Source: Lunularia cruciata (Eukaryota > Streptophyta > Marchantiopsida > Lunulariales > Lunulariaceae). Taken from it: a DNA stretch of 64,000 bases. The stretch spans positions 4,593,001 through 4,657,000 of the forward strand of contig OX419758.1 in NCBI GenBank assembly GCA_948567375.1, given 5' to 3'. Below, piece after piece: positions 11,221 to 22,292 of this stretch. The position numbers were made by a program, and so were the translations under genes. The notes beneath the pieces are model-generated. The model ran no database searches, was not told the origin of the DNA, and was given only the letters and a program-made list of their open reading frames with translations. The first letter of the stretch is position 1. Each line of letters opens with the position of its first letter.

Positions 11221-12841
11221 GATTGTTTCAATATAAATATCTATTATATCAACCTGATATTGAAATTGAAACCCTCTCTAAAAACTGCAGCCCGAGTACC
11301 TTGTACCATAAATCTGTAAAAGGATTGATGTACTGTTCATTTTTGTGAAATTATTTTTTTTACAATACATTGACTAAAATTTTACAAGATGTAATCCGAG
11401 TTCCATGACTTCCACAGTCAATGTCTCATTTGAATCCCCCGTTTCTGACAATAAACTGGTGTCTCAGAGCTTGCCATGAAGTACCGTAGCTTTCTTCCTC
11501 CTCCCACAACGAACCCCCTGGTTATACATAATGTGGAGTGAATCACGTGCTAGATAAAACACCATAAAGAGGAAAAGAAATGGTATTGTTTTCTCTAAAG
11601 CACAAATATTGTGCTTAGCTAGCGTACGTAAGTGCACGATTTCAACAGTCCACCGGGTAAAGTAGAATTATTAGGAATTAGAAATGTGAAATTCGTTCAT
11701 ATGAAATTACTCAAATTACAAAGGATATTGGCACATTGGATGGAATACCAAATAGCTCCTACTTTTTGTTGATAGTTGATAGAGTATCAAGAGCTAATAT
11801 ACCTTGAGGCTAGTATAAACAGAAAAGTTTTAATCTTTAATGATCATTTTAAATTGAGGGTTGCATGAGACCCAACACACCTGTATACTTTTCTCTTCCT
11901 ATTGGAGCAGATCTTGTGTCTTGCAGACCATTTTTTGGTGAACTTTGGTATCTCCATTCTCATTTTACCCGTTGCAATATGTATCAGGGCAGAAGAGAGC
12001 CTTTGGATACAAATTGGTCAGAGAGTCTAGATTACCATGATTTTATTTGATTGATTTATACCATGAGTACTAAATCGATACGTATGGTGGTATCCAGGAG
12101 GAGACCTTGTCAAAGAACAATATCCAGTATGGAAATACATAATATTTCTTCTTGACAGGCTACGAATAGTTTTAATTTGGCCGAAGGTTGAAATTTGCAT
12201 GGCAGGTGTTCTTCAGATCCTGATGCAGGAAGAAACTTGTTAATCTAGTATTCCACTATATTTCTTTGTGTGTTTTGTTCCACATAAGGTGTTGATACTC
12301 CCAAGGAGGTTTCGGATGCATTTGCAAATGATTTTCAGAGATCTACAAAAAGCAAGAAAACTTCAATTAAAGAAGCAATTAATGGCGGTTAAGAAAGACA
12401 ATATAAATATCACCAATTATATTTATCACATTGATGGTTTGGTTGAACAGCTGAGTAGCATTGGAGATAAGATTGAAAATGATGATCTAATTCTTCATAC
12501 TATTCAAGGTCTACCAAAGGAGTATAAACCTTTTGAAACATCCATAGCCATCAAAGATACTTATCCTCTACTTGATGAGGTAGTCCTCATGTTAGTCTCT
12601 GAAGTGATGTGACTGCAAGGTGGTAATCAAGTGCTTTTTGCAAGGAGAAATCTAGCAAGAGGTAAAGGATTTGGAAGTTAATTTTGTGGATGTACCATTG
12701 GTACAGGTCAATCCTCACAAATGGTACAGGTCAGTCCTCACAAAGATTACATATCACAAGGTAAGTCCTTAATATATAGGTTTTGCAATTATTGTAAATC
12801 AAAATCTCACCATAAGAAGAATTTTAAAAATCAAGTCAATG
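11221..12841 (+). mobile_element. Ty1/copia gag fossil, unit L1
   Basis: Leader, then gag from 12064 (MSTKSI start), with a UBN2-type segment at about 12380-12610 and a CCHC-like zinc-knuckle region near 12785-12830. Nothing of protease, integrase or reverse transcriptase follows, so only the 5' third survives. It is broken. The mirrored copy in R1 is 44581-45950. It ends where the 0.5 kb LTR-like repeat begins. Confidence 0.75.
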
Positions 12842-13330
12842 TTAGAATCTTTTTGTGCATATATACACTGCTATACAACATATATTACTATTAATATTAT
12901 ACACTATAGAGGTGCAATATAGACATAAGTTACATGTGAACTCTAGAGAACTCACTTGAACTCTATCATCCACTCAATAATTTGCAAACCATTGTAGTTT
13001 GATTATAATCAAACCACACACTCTAGCTAAAGCATACCAGCTGATGCTCACCATTGTTTGTCCACAATAGTCAGGAACTCAAAATCTAAAAATCATAGAA
13101 ATGAACTCTATGGAATTTCACTTCAAAAGTAAACACTTCTATTCCACCTAGATCTCTAACTCTAAGTACCTCACGAATGACACATAGTATAATACCAATG
13201 GTACAAGTGACCCTGTGTCCTGCCATGTGATCAATAACATTAACATGAAATTTTATTATCATCAAATAACTTATGCGCAACTTCCCAAAGAACTATGCCT
13301 ACCATGTACTAGTAACCTTTTTCTCCTCGC
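12842..13330 (+). repeat. 0.5-kb LTR-like repeat, unit L1
   Basis: Starts near TGTTAGAATC and runs through TGTGCATATATACACTGC, TTGCAAACCATTGTA, CACTTCAAAAGTA and TGTGATCAATAAC to about TACTAGTAACC. It follows the copia zinc-knuckle region directly and may be a solo LTR of that or another element. The mirror copy is 44090-44580. Confidence 0.55.
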
Positions 13331-13639
13331 CTCTCTAGAATATCTTTTTTATCTTTTTCATTTTCCATCTTCTTGACCTCTTCTGAAATACTACTCTCTC
13401 GAGGTCAATTCACCGTTCTACATATCGGTGGTCAATACAAAGACCTTTGGCTCCTGTTTTATTATCAAAGCTCTCATTCGTAATGCAAGCCGGTTGATGA
13501 AGTACTTCCAAATGCTTCCTTTCTGCACTACTGCATTCCACCTTAACCAGATTATTGATTATTGTCAAAGGATACAACGCCCATGCTATATACATACCAA
13601 AATTACTGAAGTCTATACTCTCCGAGATCTTTACCTCAG

Positions 13640-14070
13640 GTTGGGATTAACTACATTGGGATTAACTACAGAACTTTGTATAAGAGAACTATCACGCTCG
13701 CGTGATCCATATGGAGTATTCCATTGTTTCCTTGAGCAAGAATTGCGTACACTTCATATGGAGTATTCTATTGTTTCCTTGAGCAAGAATTGCGTACACT
13801 TCATTGCAACGCAAAGGGAGGAAAGCGTCATGGAATATTCCATTGTTTTCTCGAGCAAGAATTGTGTACACTTCATTGCAACGCAAAGGAAGGAAATCGT
13901 TATTTATTGTCAAAAATTGGAACAAAAGAAGATGTATGCTATCCGTAAGATTTTTCTTAAACATCGGTTCTACCCGTTGCAATGAAGGAAATCGTTATTT
14001 ATTGTCAAGAATGGAACAAAAGAAGATGTATGCTATCCGTAAGGTTTTTCTTAAACATTGGTTCTATCGG
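13640..14070. repeat. Repeat-prone segment of unit L1 with 16-bp palindrome
   Basis: ATCACGC-TC-GCGTGAT lies at 13691-13706. After it, a segment ending GAGCAAGAATTGCGTACACTT is repeated about three times (13720-13880), and a segment containing AACAAAAGAAGATGTATG is repeated twice (13900-14050). Unit lengths differ from those in L2, so each unit expanded this locus independently. Confidence 0.7.
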
Positions 14071-14167
14071 GATCAAGATTCACTCTCGCCATCTCTGCAC
14101 TTCTCAATTCCTTAGTTCTGAGCTCAAAGCCTTCTAGTGTCTGATAGCATTGTAAGCATACCAATCT

Positions 14168-14401
14168 GTGGCTCGTGAAACGGAAGTCCCGCTTCCTGTA
14201 AGAGTTGTACAGGGATCATCAGAATCTGCTTGGACTCATATCGACCTTTCAGTCTCTCTCTCCGTATCAGTAACTGAACTGGTTTTTACAATTAACGGAC
14301 CAAAGGTCGAGAGTTTCAATTTCTCGAAAGGAAGGAGGAGTTCTGAGTGCGTTTTGACTACGTTCTTCTTTGACTGTACAGGAATGCCATCTACGTGGTA
14401 A
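14168..14401 (+). other. Conserved open stretch, plus strand, unit L1
   Basis: An open stretch of 77 codons (RETEVPLPVRV ... TGMPSTW) also open in R1 at 43116-43349 on the minus strand, with about six amino-acid differences. It has no ATG start (only GTG) and a stop just upstream, so if coding it would have to be an exon. The L2 and R2 counterparts are disrupted. The composition looks protein-like, but only two of four copies are open. Confidence 0.2.
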
Positions 14402-14495
14402 AAAGGTTGTAACTTTCTGCCTCACCGCAGCAATGAGGGATTTTGTACTAGGGATGCAACTGAGGATGACCTCTATTGTTAACACTGAGGACACT

Positions 14496-14672
14496 TTACA
14501 TTTTGAGTAGCGTCTTACAACTTTCCAGACATTGAAACATGGTTTTTGTAGACAAGAACATGAGTTGAGCTTCGCATGTAGTGATTATGACTATTTGACA
14601 CACACTTCTATCATTTGTTTCAATTACAGCATTAACGTTTGGAAGAAGTACGCGGGTCCAAGTACAATTCAT
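14496..14672 (-). CDS. 58-codon conserved ORF, unit L1
   Basis: ATG-initiated frame (MNCTWTRVLLPNVNAV start, ESCKTLLKM end). In L1 the frame extends further upstream to another ATG at 14714. The 58-codon form is open in all four units: 14496-14672, 21367-21543, 42845-43021, and 38938-39132 with an altered C-terminus. It lies 1.3 kb downstream of gene A on the same strand. It has no signal peptide and four cysteines. Function unknown. It may be a micro-protein or part of a long 3' transcript, and chance preservation is possible at this low divergence. Confidence 0.3.
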   Translation of the reverse strand: MNCTWTRVLLPNVNAVIETNDRSVCQIVIITTCEAQLMFLSTKTMFQCLESCKTLLKM

Positions 14673-15000
14673 GCTCAAGTGAGTCAGTCTAAAAACTAGG
14701 AGTTGAAATTTCATAGTGGTGACAATATATCAATATAAGAATTGTGTAGTTGTATCCAGAGAGACATTTTATGCCGAGTTATAACATTAAACTTTTTAGA
14801 AACTTTGGTAAATTATTCAAGTGTGGTTAGTCATTCGAGTTTGAGACCCCATTTGCCAGTCTACTGGGAGAGGTAGCAGTCCAAAAATTTCTACTTTACA
14901 AGTAGACTTCAAACCGAATCCACCGGTCGGAACTGAACTTTATAATTATTTGTACTTTTTTCTCTTGTCTGTTCATAACTGATGATTGTTGATAATCAAA

Positions 15001-15065
15001 TTTCAGTTGCCTATCGACATCTCTGCTTATAATAAGTACGCAGAGATGTCGATAGGCCACTGAAA
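15001..15065 (-). ncRNA. Hairpin with 26-bp stem, unit L1
   Basis: TTTCAGTTGCCTATCGACAT... pairs with its reverse complement across a 13-base loop, with one mismatched position. The same hairpin occurs at 21872, 38546 and 42452. In L1 the 3' arm is followed by a partial second copy at 15074-15105. The shape resembles a very short miRNA-type foldback or a small inverted repeat. Transcription is not shown by the sequence, and the strand given is that of gene A. Confidence 0.4.
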
Positions 15066-15191
15066 ATCCAGTTGAGATGTCGATAGGCCACTGAAAATCC
15101 AGTTGATGGAGTTGCGATACAACTTCGAGAATGACAAGGTTCTGTCTCTAGGGCAATGCACATAAAATGAAACCAACATCGAGGCAAAACA

Positions 15192-15452
15192 TTACATGCA
15201 AGTTAAGTCTCCAACTGGAAGTACATGCCTGCCAGAACCACCTTTAAAAGCAGGGAAATCCATGAATTCGAGAGGATTACCGCATAAGATGCTTAGCTTA
15301 AAATTGAAGTGGATAGATATCTTTATTTGATTTTTCCGACTGAAGAAACTGAAAGTACATCTAAGATCTTGTAATAGACTTTTCTGGTTCCCCAAACATA
15401 CAAAACTTTCGAGCAATGAGTTCGAATCAAGTCCTTCGAAGTTGATGTTCAA
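15192..15452 (-). other. Conserved open stretch downstream of gene A, unit L1
   Basis: About 80 codons (NINFEGLDSNSLLESF start). The same stretch is open in L2 (22050-22292) and R2 (38191-38433) but not in R1. It begins at TTG and has no ATG. It probably lies in the 3' region of gene A. Differences between copies are amino-acid-changing about as often as not, which argues against strong protein-level constraint. Confidence 0.2.
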
Positions 15453-15980
15453 CGTTACGTTGTAGATGTATAGAAGTTCCCATTATTTGCAGTCACGATC
15501 ATCCATCCTCGATCTCCACGTCGAAATGCGTCTGTCATCGCCTGTGACCAATAACGCATGACGCAAAGAGTCAGACTATAGAAACCTCGAGTCAGCTATC
15601 TGGCTGGCATTGCACAACCGCAAGTGCTTATGCCAAATCCACGTCTGATACTAGAAATTGTGAATGTCTGCCAGTAACTGAGATAGACGGAAGATGTTGA
15701 CTGTTTCACTGCGCCATTTTCCATCCTTTTTCGTACACAGATTAAACAGACAAATTCAGATTGAGAAATTTAAGTAATTAGTAACGTTTCTAGAGATCAA
15801 ACAAATCAACGAAATCAGCTGCTGAAACTTCACCCTCTCCAAGGAAGAGATGCATGTCAAGGAAGCACTAATTGTTCACACTCAGCAATCAGGTCCGGTT
15901 ATTCGAAAGATTGCACCAAATGTAAAAATCAGATTTACAGATCTCACAAATTTCAGAGATGTTTGGCGGAAAACTAACCT

Positions 15981-16433
15981 CTACCCGCAGATGAGACTGC
16001 GAATAAGAATCAGCAAAGCTTCCAGCAAACGACCAATATTGATGCTCGCAACTAACCGAAGGATGCCATTAAGCAAACCGAAAAGCTGAATCACGATACC
16101 CCTTCGCAAGAAGTCAACAGCGATGACAAGGAGCTCAACCGTGCCCGGAACAAAATTGAAAGTCCCCAACACGTTGTTGGCAGTGTCAAGGATTTCGATA
16201 ACTATACTTGTAGTACCATTTACTATGTAGGGTACTTGGATGGTTGTCAGAGGTTCCAGTGTGTACAATCGCCCAACGTTGCCACCACCGAGCACTTGGC
16301 GGCAACTCAGAGTCACTGGAGCGTTGTTGGTGGCAAGGTATTGTTTGACACTGGTTTGTGCTGCCACTCGGCTCAGGAATGCGGACAGCACGGCGATGAC
16401 TGCGAGCAGAGCGACCGCGGAGTTGATACCCAT
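15981..16433 (-). CDS. Gene A, small secreted protein of unknown family, copy L1
   Basis: 150 codons. Residues 1-26 form a classical signal peptide (hydrophobic core ALLAVIAVLSAFL, ending VAAQ), which decides the ATG. The frame stays open 23 codons upstream, but that part has no ATG. The predicted mature protein is 124 aa. It has a beta-strand-like N-terminal half with Cys44 and one N-glycosylation sequon (Asn72-Gly-Thr). The C-terminal half, about 97-148, is hydrophobic and arginine-spaced, with Cys149 near the end, and looks amphipathic and helical. Private changes are Asn4, Arg22 and Ile115; sites 13, 52, 147 and 150 match R1. A TATA box lies about 160 bp upstream. The splice-donor-like site after the stop, good in the other copies, is weakened to GTTAGT here. 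I do not recognise the family. Confidence 0.75.
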   Translation of the reverse strand: MGINSAVALLAVIAVLSAFLSRVAAQTSVKQYLATNNAPVTLSCRQVLGGGNVGRLYTLEPLTTIQVPYIVNGTTSIVIEILDTANNVLGTFNFVPGTVELLVIAVDFLRRGIVIQLFGLLNGILRLVASINIGRLLEALLILIRSLICG

Positions 16434-16593
16434 GTCGATGGCTATGTGAACGTCCTTGTCTTGGGTAGATTGCCGGCTTGAAGCGCAGTCACTCAGATTC
16501 AATTGCAGAAGCTGAGTTGCAGTGGACGAACGGGACTCAATGCAAGTACCAAGGTGTAGAAATAAACGATATGGAAATAGTGAAGGCGGCTTC

Positions 16594-16600
16594 CTTTATA
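16594..16600 (-). promoter_or_regulatory. TATA box of gene A, copy L1
   Basis: TATAAAGG on the minus strand, about 160 bp before the ATG at 16433 and at the same spacing as in the right-arm copies. Confidence 0.6.
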
Positions 16601-17101
16601 CATTATAAACGTGGTCTTCTTCAGAAATTCAATCATTCATCATGCCACGATTGCAGAAGTTTGGTGTTGATAAGTTATCTGTCCACCTCCAGTCAGTTGC
16701 GTGGACTCCCGAATGGCAGATAGCAAGCAAACTTGTTTCTATTATGAGTCTGCTAGGCACTGGAGATAAAGAAATGTCCTATTGCTCCAACGTGATAAAT
16801 TGAATGGCGTCAGTTCTATATAATATGTCCAAAAAGTTTAAATCAGCTTCCGAAGATTATCATTCACCAAATTTTCTCAAAATGTGGCACGATCGAGATC
16901 CATAATGGGAGAACTAAGCTTTACGTTCACTAGGTTAAACCACATTGATAATGTCTAGAAACCCGTTCCCTTTCTCCGTACCATTTATTTCTACAGCCAT
17001 CCATCTGACTCTGGGACCTTTCAGAGGACGCAGTCGGTTTCTTTATCGACTGCCATTTGGATTTTGCACTCGCAGACGCACACCAGTATAGAGCAGAGGA
17101 C

Positions 17102-17514
17102 ATGGGCATCAAATCCGCTGGCCCTCTGCTCGTCATCATTACGATGCTTTCGGCTTTCTTGAAGTGAGTGGCCACACAAACCTGCGTCAAACATACGTTG
17201 CCACCAACGACGCTCCTGTGAATCTGCTTTGTCCCCAAGTTTTCCATAATGCTAAAGTTGGGCCAACCTATGGACTAGCACCGCTCAAGACCATCCGTGA
17301 ACCATGTAAACGGTACTGCAATCGTGAGTAAACGGTACTGCAATCGTAGTTACGGAAATCCTTGACATTTTAGGAGACAATGGTGGGGGAAGTCGGGGAC
17401 CAACCGACCTTTGCAAGAATTCGGATTTGTTACGTTTTTTCGTCCCTGTGTTGAGATCTGTAATGGAAGGAAATGGTGCAGAACTAACTACAATCTGGAG
17501 AATTCAAGTTTAAT
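17102..17514 (+). pseudogene. Gene B, diverged head-to-head paralogue of A, decayed copy L1
   Basis: Starts ATGGGCATCAAATCCGC, nearly the same as gene A's start, and continues with A-like sequence through the signal peptide, the CPQVF segment and NGT region. In L1 the frame is closed by a stop at the end of the signal peptide (TTCTTGAAGTGA) and there is a further frame change. A 28-bp local duplication near 17310-17345 adds to the decay. It faces away from gene A, whose ATG is about 670 bp away. Confidence 0.65.
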
Positions 17515-17756
17515 CGAGTTCAGAAGTCGCTACCTTGCCAGCTTGCATAATTTTCTGGGTAGATGCAACAATATCATTTGCTTCAAATATTTCCCATTTT
17601 CTTGTCCTACTATACTTGAATCTAGAAATTTCATCCTAGCTCTGACGCTGCACTTAGATGGCTTTAAGAAAATGGACAATACTGAGAACTGTCTTTGAAA
17701 CATAATTGAATGCACAAGCATTTGGCACGAATCGAGACGAACCTGCAGTTACATGT

Positions 17757-17795
17757 TAATAAAAGGACCCACAGGATCGTGGGTCCCTTTTATTA
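17757..17795. terminator. Hairpin spanning AATAAA downstream of gene B, unit L1
   Basis: TAATAAAAGGACCCAC pairs with GTGGGTCCCTTTTATTA around a 6-base loop. The left arm includes AATAAA, a poly(A)-signal match in B's direction. It is shared with L2 (24431-24463) and R2 (35873-35911). Confidence 0.4.
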
Positions 17796-17820
17796 CCCCA
17801 GTATAATTTGATAAGTATTA

Positions 17821-19560
17821 ATATTATATTAGTATTATAAGTATTTTTAGATAACGAAGGAAAGCTTAGCAAGATATTAGTTGTGTCCATCCTTCAGTTG
17901 ATTAAATATCTCATATTTGCTTCAACCCATAAATATCTTTTATATCAACCTGATATTGAAATTGAAACGCTCTCTAAAAACTGCAGCCCGAGTACCATGT
18001 ACCATAAATCTGTAAAAAGGATTAATGCACTGTTCATTTTTGTTTTTTTTATTCTACAATACATCGACTAAAATTTTACAAGTTGTAATCCGAGTTCCAT
18101 GAATTCCACAGTCAATGTCTCGTTTGAATCCCCCGCTTCTGACAATAGACTGGTATCTCAGAGCTTGCCATGAAGTACCGTAGCTTTCTTCTTCGTCCCA
18201 CAACGACCCCCTGGGTATACATATGTGCAGTCAATCACGTGCTCGATAAAACACCCTAAAGAGGAAAATTTCATATTGAACTTACGTTTACGAAGTGGTG
18301 TTGTCTTCCCTAAAGCACCATTATTGTGCTTAGCTAGCGTACTTAAGTGCACGATTTCAACAGTCCACCGGGTAAAGTAGAATTATTAGAAATTAGAAAT
18401 GTGAAATTCATATGAAATTACTCAAATTACTAAGGAGACTCGCAAACTGGATGTAAAACCAAATAGCTTCTACTTTTGTTGATAGTTGATAGAGTATCGA
18501 AAGCTAATATTCCTTGAGGTTATTATAAACAGGAAAGTTTTAATCTTTATTGATTATTTTAAATTTATGGTGGCATGAGACCCAAACACGATTTTATACT
18601 TTTCTCTTCCTATTGGATTAGGTCTTGTGTCTTGCAGACCAATCTTTGGTGAACTTTGGTATCTCCAATTCTCATTTTACCCTTTGTAATATGTATCAGG
18701 GCAGAAGAGAACCTTTGGATACGAATTGGTAAGAGAGTCTAGATAACTATGATTTTATTTAATTTATTTAAACCATGAGTACTAAATCGATACGTATGGT
18801 GGTATCCAGGAGGAGGCCCTGTCAGAGAATAATATCCACTTTGGAGATACAAAATATATGTCTTCTTGAAAGGCCAAGAATTGAAAGGCCAAAGGTTGAA
18901 ATTTGCATGGCAGGTGTTCTTTCAGATCCTCATGCAAGTGCTCGGACTAAACATGTTATTGTAGCACTGCACTATCTTTCTTTGTGTGTTTGCTACATAT
19001 AAGGTGTTGATACTCCCAAGGAGGTTTGGGATGCATTTGCAAATGTTTTTCAGAAATCTACAAAGACAAGAAAACTTCAACAAAAGAAATAATCAATGGA
19101 GGTTAAGAAAGACAATCTAAATATCACCAATTATATTTATCACATACGTGATTTGGTTGAACAGAATAGCATTGGAGTTAATATTGAAAATGATGATCTA
19201 ATCCTTCATACTATTCAAGGTCTGAAAATGGAGTATAAACCTTTTGAAACATCCATAGCCATCAAAGATATTTATCTTCTACTTGACGAGCTAGTCCTCA
19301 TGTTAGTCTAGTCTGTGAAGTGATGTGATTGCAAGGTGGTGACAATAATATTGTTGCTCAAGATCTAGAAAGAGGGAAAGGACTTGGATATTAAATTTTG
19401 TGGAGGTACCATTGGTAGAGGTCAATCCTCACAATGACATTACATAACAATTATTCCATCATAACAATTATTCCATAATGGATAGGTTTTGCAATTATTG
19501 TAAATCAAAATCTCATAATAAGAAGATTTTTTAAGAATCAAGCTAATAACAGAACATGTT
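17821..19560 (+). mobile_element. Ty1/copia gag fossil, unit L2
   Basis: Repeats the L1 fossil: leader (17883 onwards), gag start at 18775, UBN2-type segment at 19096-19311, and a zinc-knuckle region near 19490-19530. It is broken, with several disruptions. The right-arm unit R2 lacks this block entirely: the mirror jumps from the LTR-like repeat (position 40545) to sequence upstream of gene B. Confidence 0.75.
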
Positions 19561-20045
19561 ATCTATTTTGTGAGTATATACATTACTACACAATATATAT
19601 TACTATCAATATTATACATTATAGATATAAAAGTGCAATTCATACGTAAATTAGATGTGAACTCTAAAGGGTCGTAATAATAAGTTCTCCATGTAATAAG
19701 TTGCAAACCATTGTATCTTGATTACAATCAAACCACACCAACTCTAGCTAAAAGATTACAGGTCATGTTTGCTACTCTATGTCCACCATAGCCAATAACT
19801 CAAAGACTAAACATAAGAGAAATGAGTTTTATCAAATTTCACTTCAAAAGTATACCCTACTAATCGATCTAGATCTGTAACCCTAAGCATGTCTCTAATG
19901 CTACATAGGATAATACAAATGGTACAAATGATAATGCATCTCACCATGTGATCAATAACACTAACAAGAAATTTGACTATCATGAAATAACTTATGAGCA
20001 ACTACCCAAAGAGCTATGACTACCAATGTATTACTACCCTGTTAT
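19561..20045 (+). repeat. 0.5-kb LTR-like repeat, unit L2
   Basis: Same family as 12842-13330, beginning near TGTGAGTATATACATTAC and ending near TGTATTACTACCC. The mirror copy is 40130-40545, which has lost its far end. Confidence 0.55.
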
Positions 20046-20338
20046 CCCTTTGCCCCTCTAGAATGTCCTTCTTATCTTTTGTCATTTTCCATCTTCTTGA
20101 CCTCTTATGAAATACTACTCTCTCAAGCTCAACTTACCATACAATGGCCTTTGGCTCCTGTTTCATTCTCAATGCTCTTATTCGTAATGCAAGCCGGTTG
20201 ATGAAGGGCTTCCAAATGCTTCCTTCCTGCACTTCTGCCTTCCACCTTCACCAGATTATTGATTATTGCCAAAGGATACAACGCCCCATGCTATAGACAT
20301 ACCAAAATTACGGAAGTTTGTACTCTCCGAGATCTTTA

Positions 20339-20885
20339 CCTCGGGTTGTGACCCTACAGAACTTAGTATAAGAGAACTATCACGCCCGCGTGATCCATAT
20401 GGTTCATTCCATTGTTTTCTCGAGCAATTTACCTCGGGTTGTGACCCTACAGAACTTAGTATAAGAGAACTATCACGCCCGCGTGATCCATATGGAGCAT
20501 TCCATTGTTTTCTCGAGCAAGAATTGCGTACACTTCATTGCAATGCAAAGGAACGGTAGCGTTATTGTATCGTCAAGAATGTACCTCGGGTTGTGACCCT
20601 ACAGAACTTAGTATAAGAGAACTATCACGCCCGCGTGATCCACATGGAGCATTCCATTGTTTTCTCGAGCAAGAATTGCGTACACTTCATTGCAATGCAA
20701 AGGAACGGTAGCGTTATTGTATCGTCAAGAATGTACCTCGGGTTGTGACCCTACAGAACTTAGTATAAGAGAACTATCACGCCCGCGTGATCCACATGGA
20801 GCATTCCATTGTTTTCTCGAGCAAGAATTGCGTACACTTCATTGAAATGCAAAGGAACGATAGCGTTATTGTATCGTCAAGAATG
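20339..20885 (+). repeat. 152-bp tandem array with palindromic core, unit L2
   Basis: CCTCGGGTTGTGACCC starts units at 20339, 20432, 20584 and 20736. The first is shortened to 93 bp and the others are 152 bp and almost identical. Each contains ATCACGC-CC-GCGTGAT (20379, 20472, 20624, 20776). The period is not a multiple of three, so the repeated open frames in it are not protein repeats. R2 has a single unit, so the expansion is recent and private to L2. Confidence 0.85.
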
Positions 20886-21366
20886 GAACAAAAGAAGAAT
20901 TCAGTTATCAGTAAGATGTCTAGCATCCGATTTTTCTTAATCATCGGATCAAGATTCACTCGCGCCATCTCTGCACTTCTCAATTCCTTAGTTCTAAGTT
21001 CAAAGCCCTCTAGTGTCTTATAGTATTGTAAGCATACCAATCTGTGGCTCGTGAAACAGAAGTCCCGCTTCCTGTAAGAGTTGCGCAGGCATCATCAGAA
21101 TCTGCTTGGACTCATATCGACCTTTGAGACTCTCTCGTATCTGTAACTGAACTGGTTTCTACAGTTAACGAACCAAAGGTTGAGAGTTTCAATTTCTCGA
21201 GGCGGGAGGAGTTCTGAGTGCGTTGTGACTACGTACTTCTTTGACTGTACAGGAATGCCATCTACGTGGTAAAAAGGTTGTAACTTTCTGCCTCACCGCA
21301 GCTATGAGAGATTTTGTACTAGGGATGCAACTGAGGATGACATCTATTGTTAACACTGAGGACGCT

Positions 21367-21543
21367 TTACATCTTGAGTAGCTCCTTACAACTTTCCAGA
21401 CATTGAAACATGGTTTCTGTAGACAAGAACATGAGTTGAACTTCGCATGTAGTGATTATGACTATTTGACGCACACTTCTATCATTTGTTTCAATTACAG
21501 CATTAACGTTTGGAAGAAGCACGCGAGTCCAAGTACAATTCAT
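21367..21543 (-). CDS. 58-codon conserved ORF, unit L2
   Basis: Same ORF as 14496-14672, here with ESCKELLKM at the C-terminus. ATG start, four cysteines, no recognised domain. It lies about 1.3 kb beyond the gene A stop on the same strand. Confidence 0.3.
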   Translation of the reverse strand: MNCTWTRVLLPNVNAVIETNDRSVRQIVIITTCEVQLMFLSTETMFQCLESCKELLKM

Positions 21544-21871
21544 GCTCAAGTGAGTCAGTCTATAAACTAGGAGTTGAAATTTCCTAGTGGTAACAATATA
21601 TCAATATAAGAATTGTGTAGTTGTATCCAGAGAGACATTTTATGCTGAGTTATAACATTAAACTCTTTAGAAACTTTGGTAAATTATTCAAGTGTGGTTA
21701 GTCATTCAAGTTTGAGACCCCATTTGTCAATCTACTGGGAAAGGTAGCAGTTCGAAAATTTCTACTTCACAAGGAGACTTCAAACCGAGTCCAACGATCG
21801 GAACTCAACTATATAATTATTTGTACTTTTTTCTCTTGTCTGTTCATAACTGATGATTGTTGATAATCAAA

Positions 21872-21936
21872 TTTCAGTTGCCTATCGACATCTCTGCTTA
21901 TAATAAGTACGCAGAGATGTCGATAGGCCACTGAAA
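21872..21936 (-). ncRNA. Hairpin with 26-bp stem, unit L2
   Basis: Same hairpin as in L1, with loop TTATAATAAGTAC, but without the extra partial 3' arm found in L1. Confidence 0.4.
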
Positions 21937-22049
21937 ATCCAGTTGATGGAGTTGCAATACAACTTCGAGAATGACAAGGTTCTGTCTCTAGGGCAATGCA
22001 CCGAAAATGAAACCAAAATTGAGACAAAACATTATATGCAAGTTAAGTC

Positions 22050-22292
22050 TCAGACTGGAAGTACATGCCTGCCAGAATCACCTTTAAAAGCAGGGAAACC
22101 CATGAATTCGAGAGGATTACCGCATAAGATGCTTAGCTTAAAATTGAAGTGGATAGATATCTTTATTGGATTTTTCCGACTGAAGAAACTGAAACTACAT
22201 CTAAGATCTTGTAATAGACTTTTCTGGTTCCCCAAACATACAAAACTTTCGAGCAATGAGTTCGAACCAAGTCCTTCGAAGTTGATGGTCAA
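22050..22292 (-). other. Conserved open stretch downstream of gene A, unit L2
   Basis: Eighty codons starting TINFEGLGSN from a TTG codon. Seven codons differ from R2. The opposite strand is also open here for 120 codons (21943-22305), in this copy only. Confidence 0.2.

Noticed and set aside
13428-13985. 185-codon frame in unit L1
   Set aside because: It runs through the LTR-like tail and the local repeats, and it is not open in L2 or R2. R1 has a shorter, different version.
16236-16481. Open frames on the strand opposite gene A (also 23074, 37164, 41069)
   Set aside because: They are open in several copies only because gene A is conserved. They have no signal, domain or promoter, and gene A explains the region better.
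16434-16502. 23-codon N-terminal extension of gene A (also at 37143 and 41048)
   Set aside because: It begins at TTG, and the internal ATG is followed directly by a full signal peptide and has a good start context.
20266-20845. Overlapping 60-97-codon frames with a repeated GCDPTELSIRELSRPRD segment
   Set aside because: They are products of a 152-bp tandem repeat whose period is not divisible by three, and single-copy units have no such frame.
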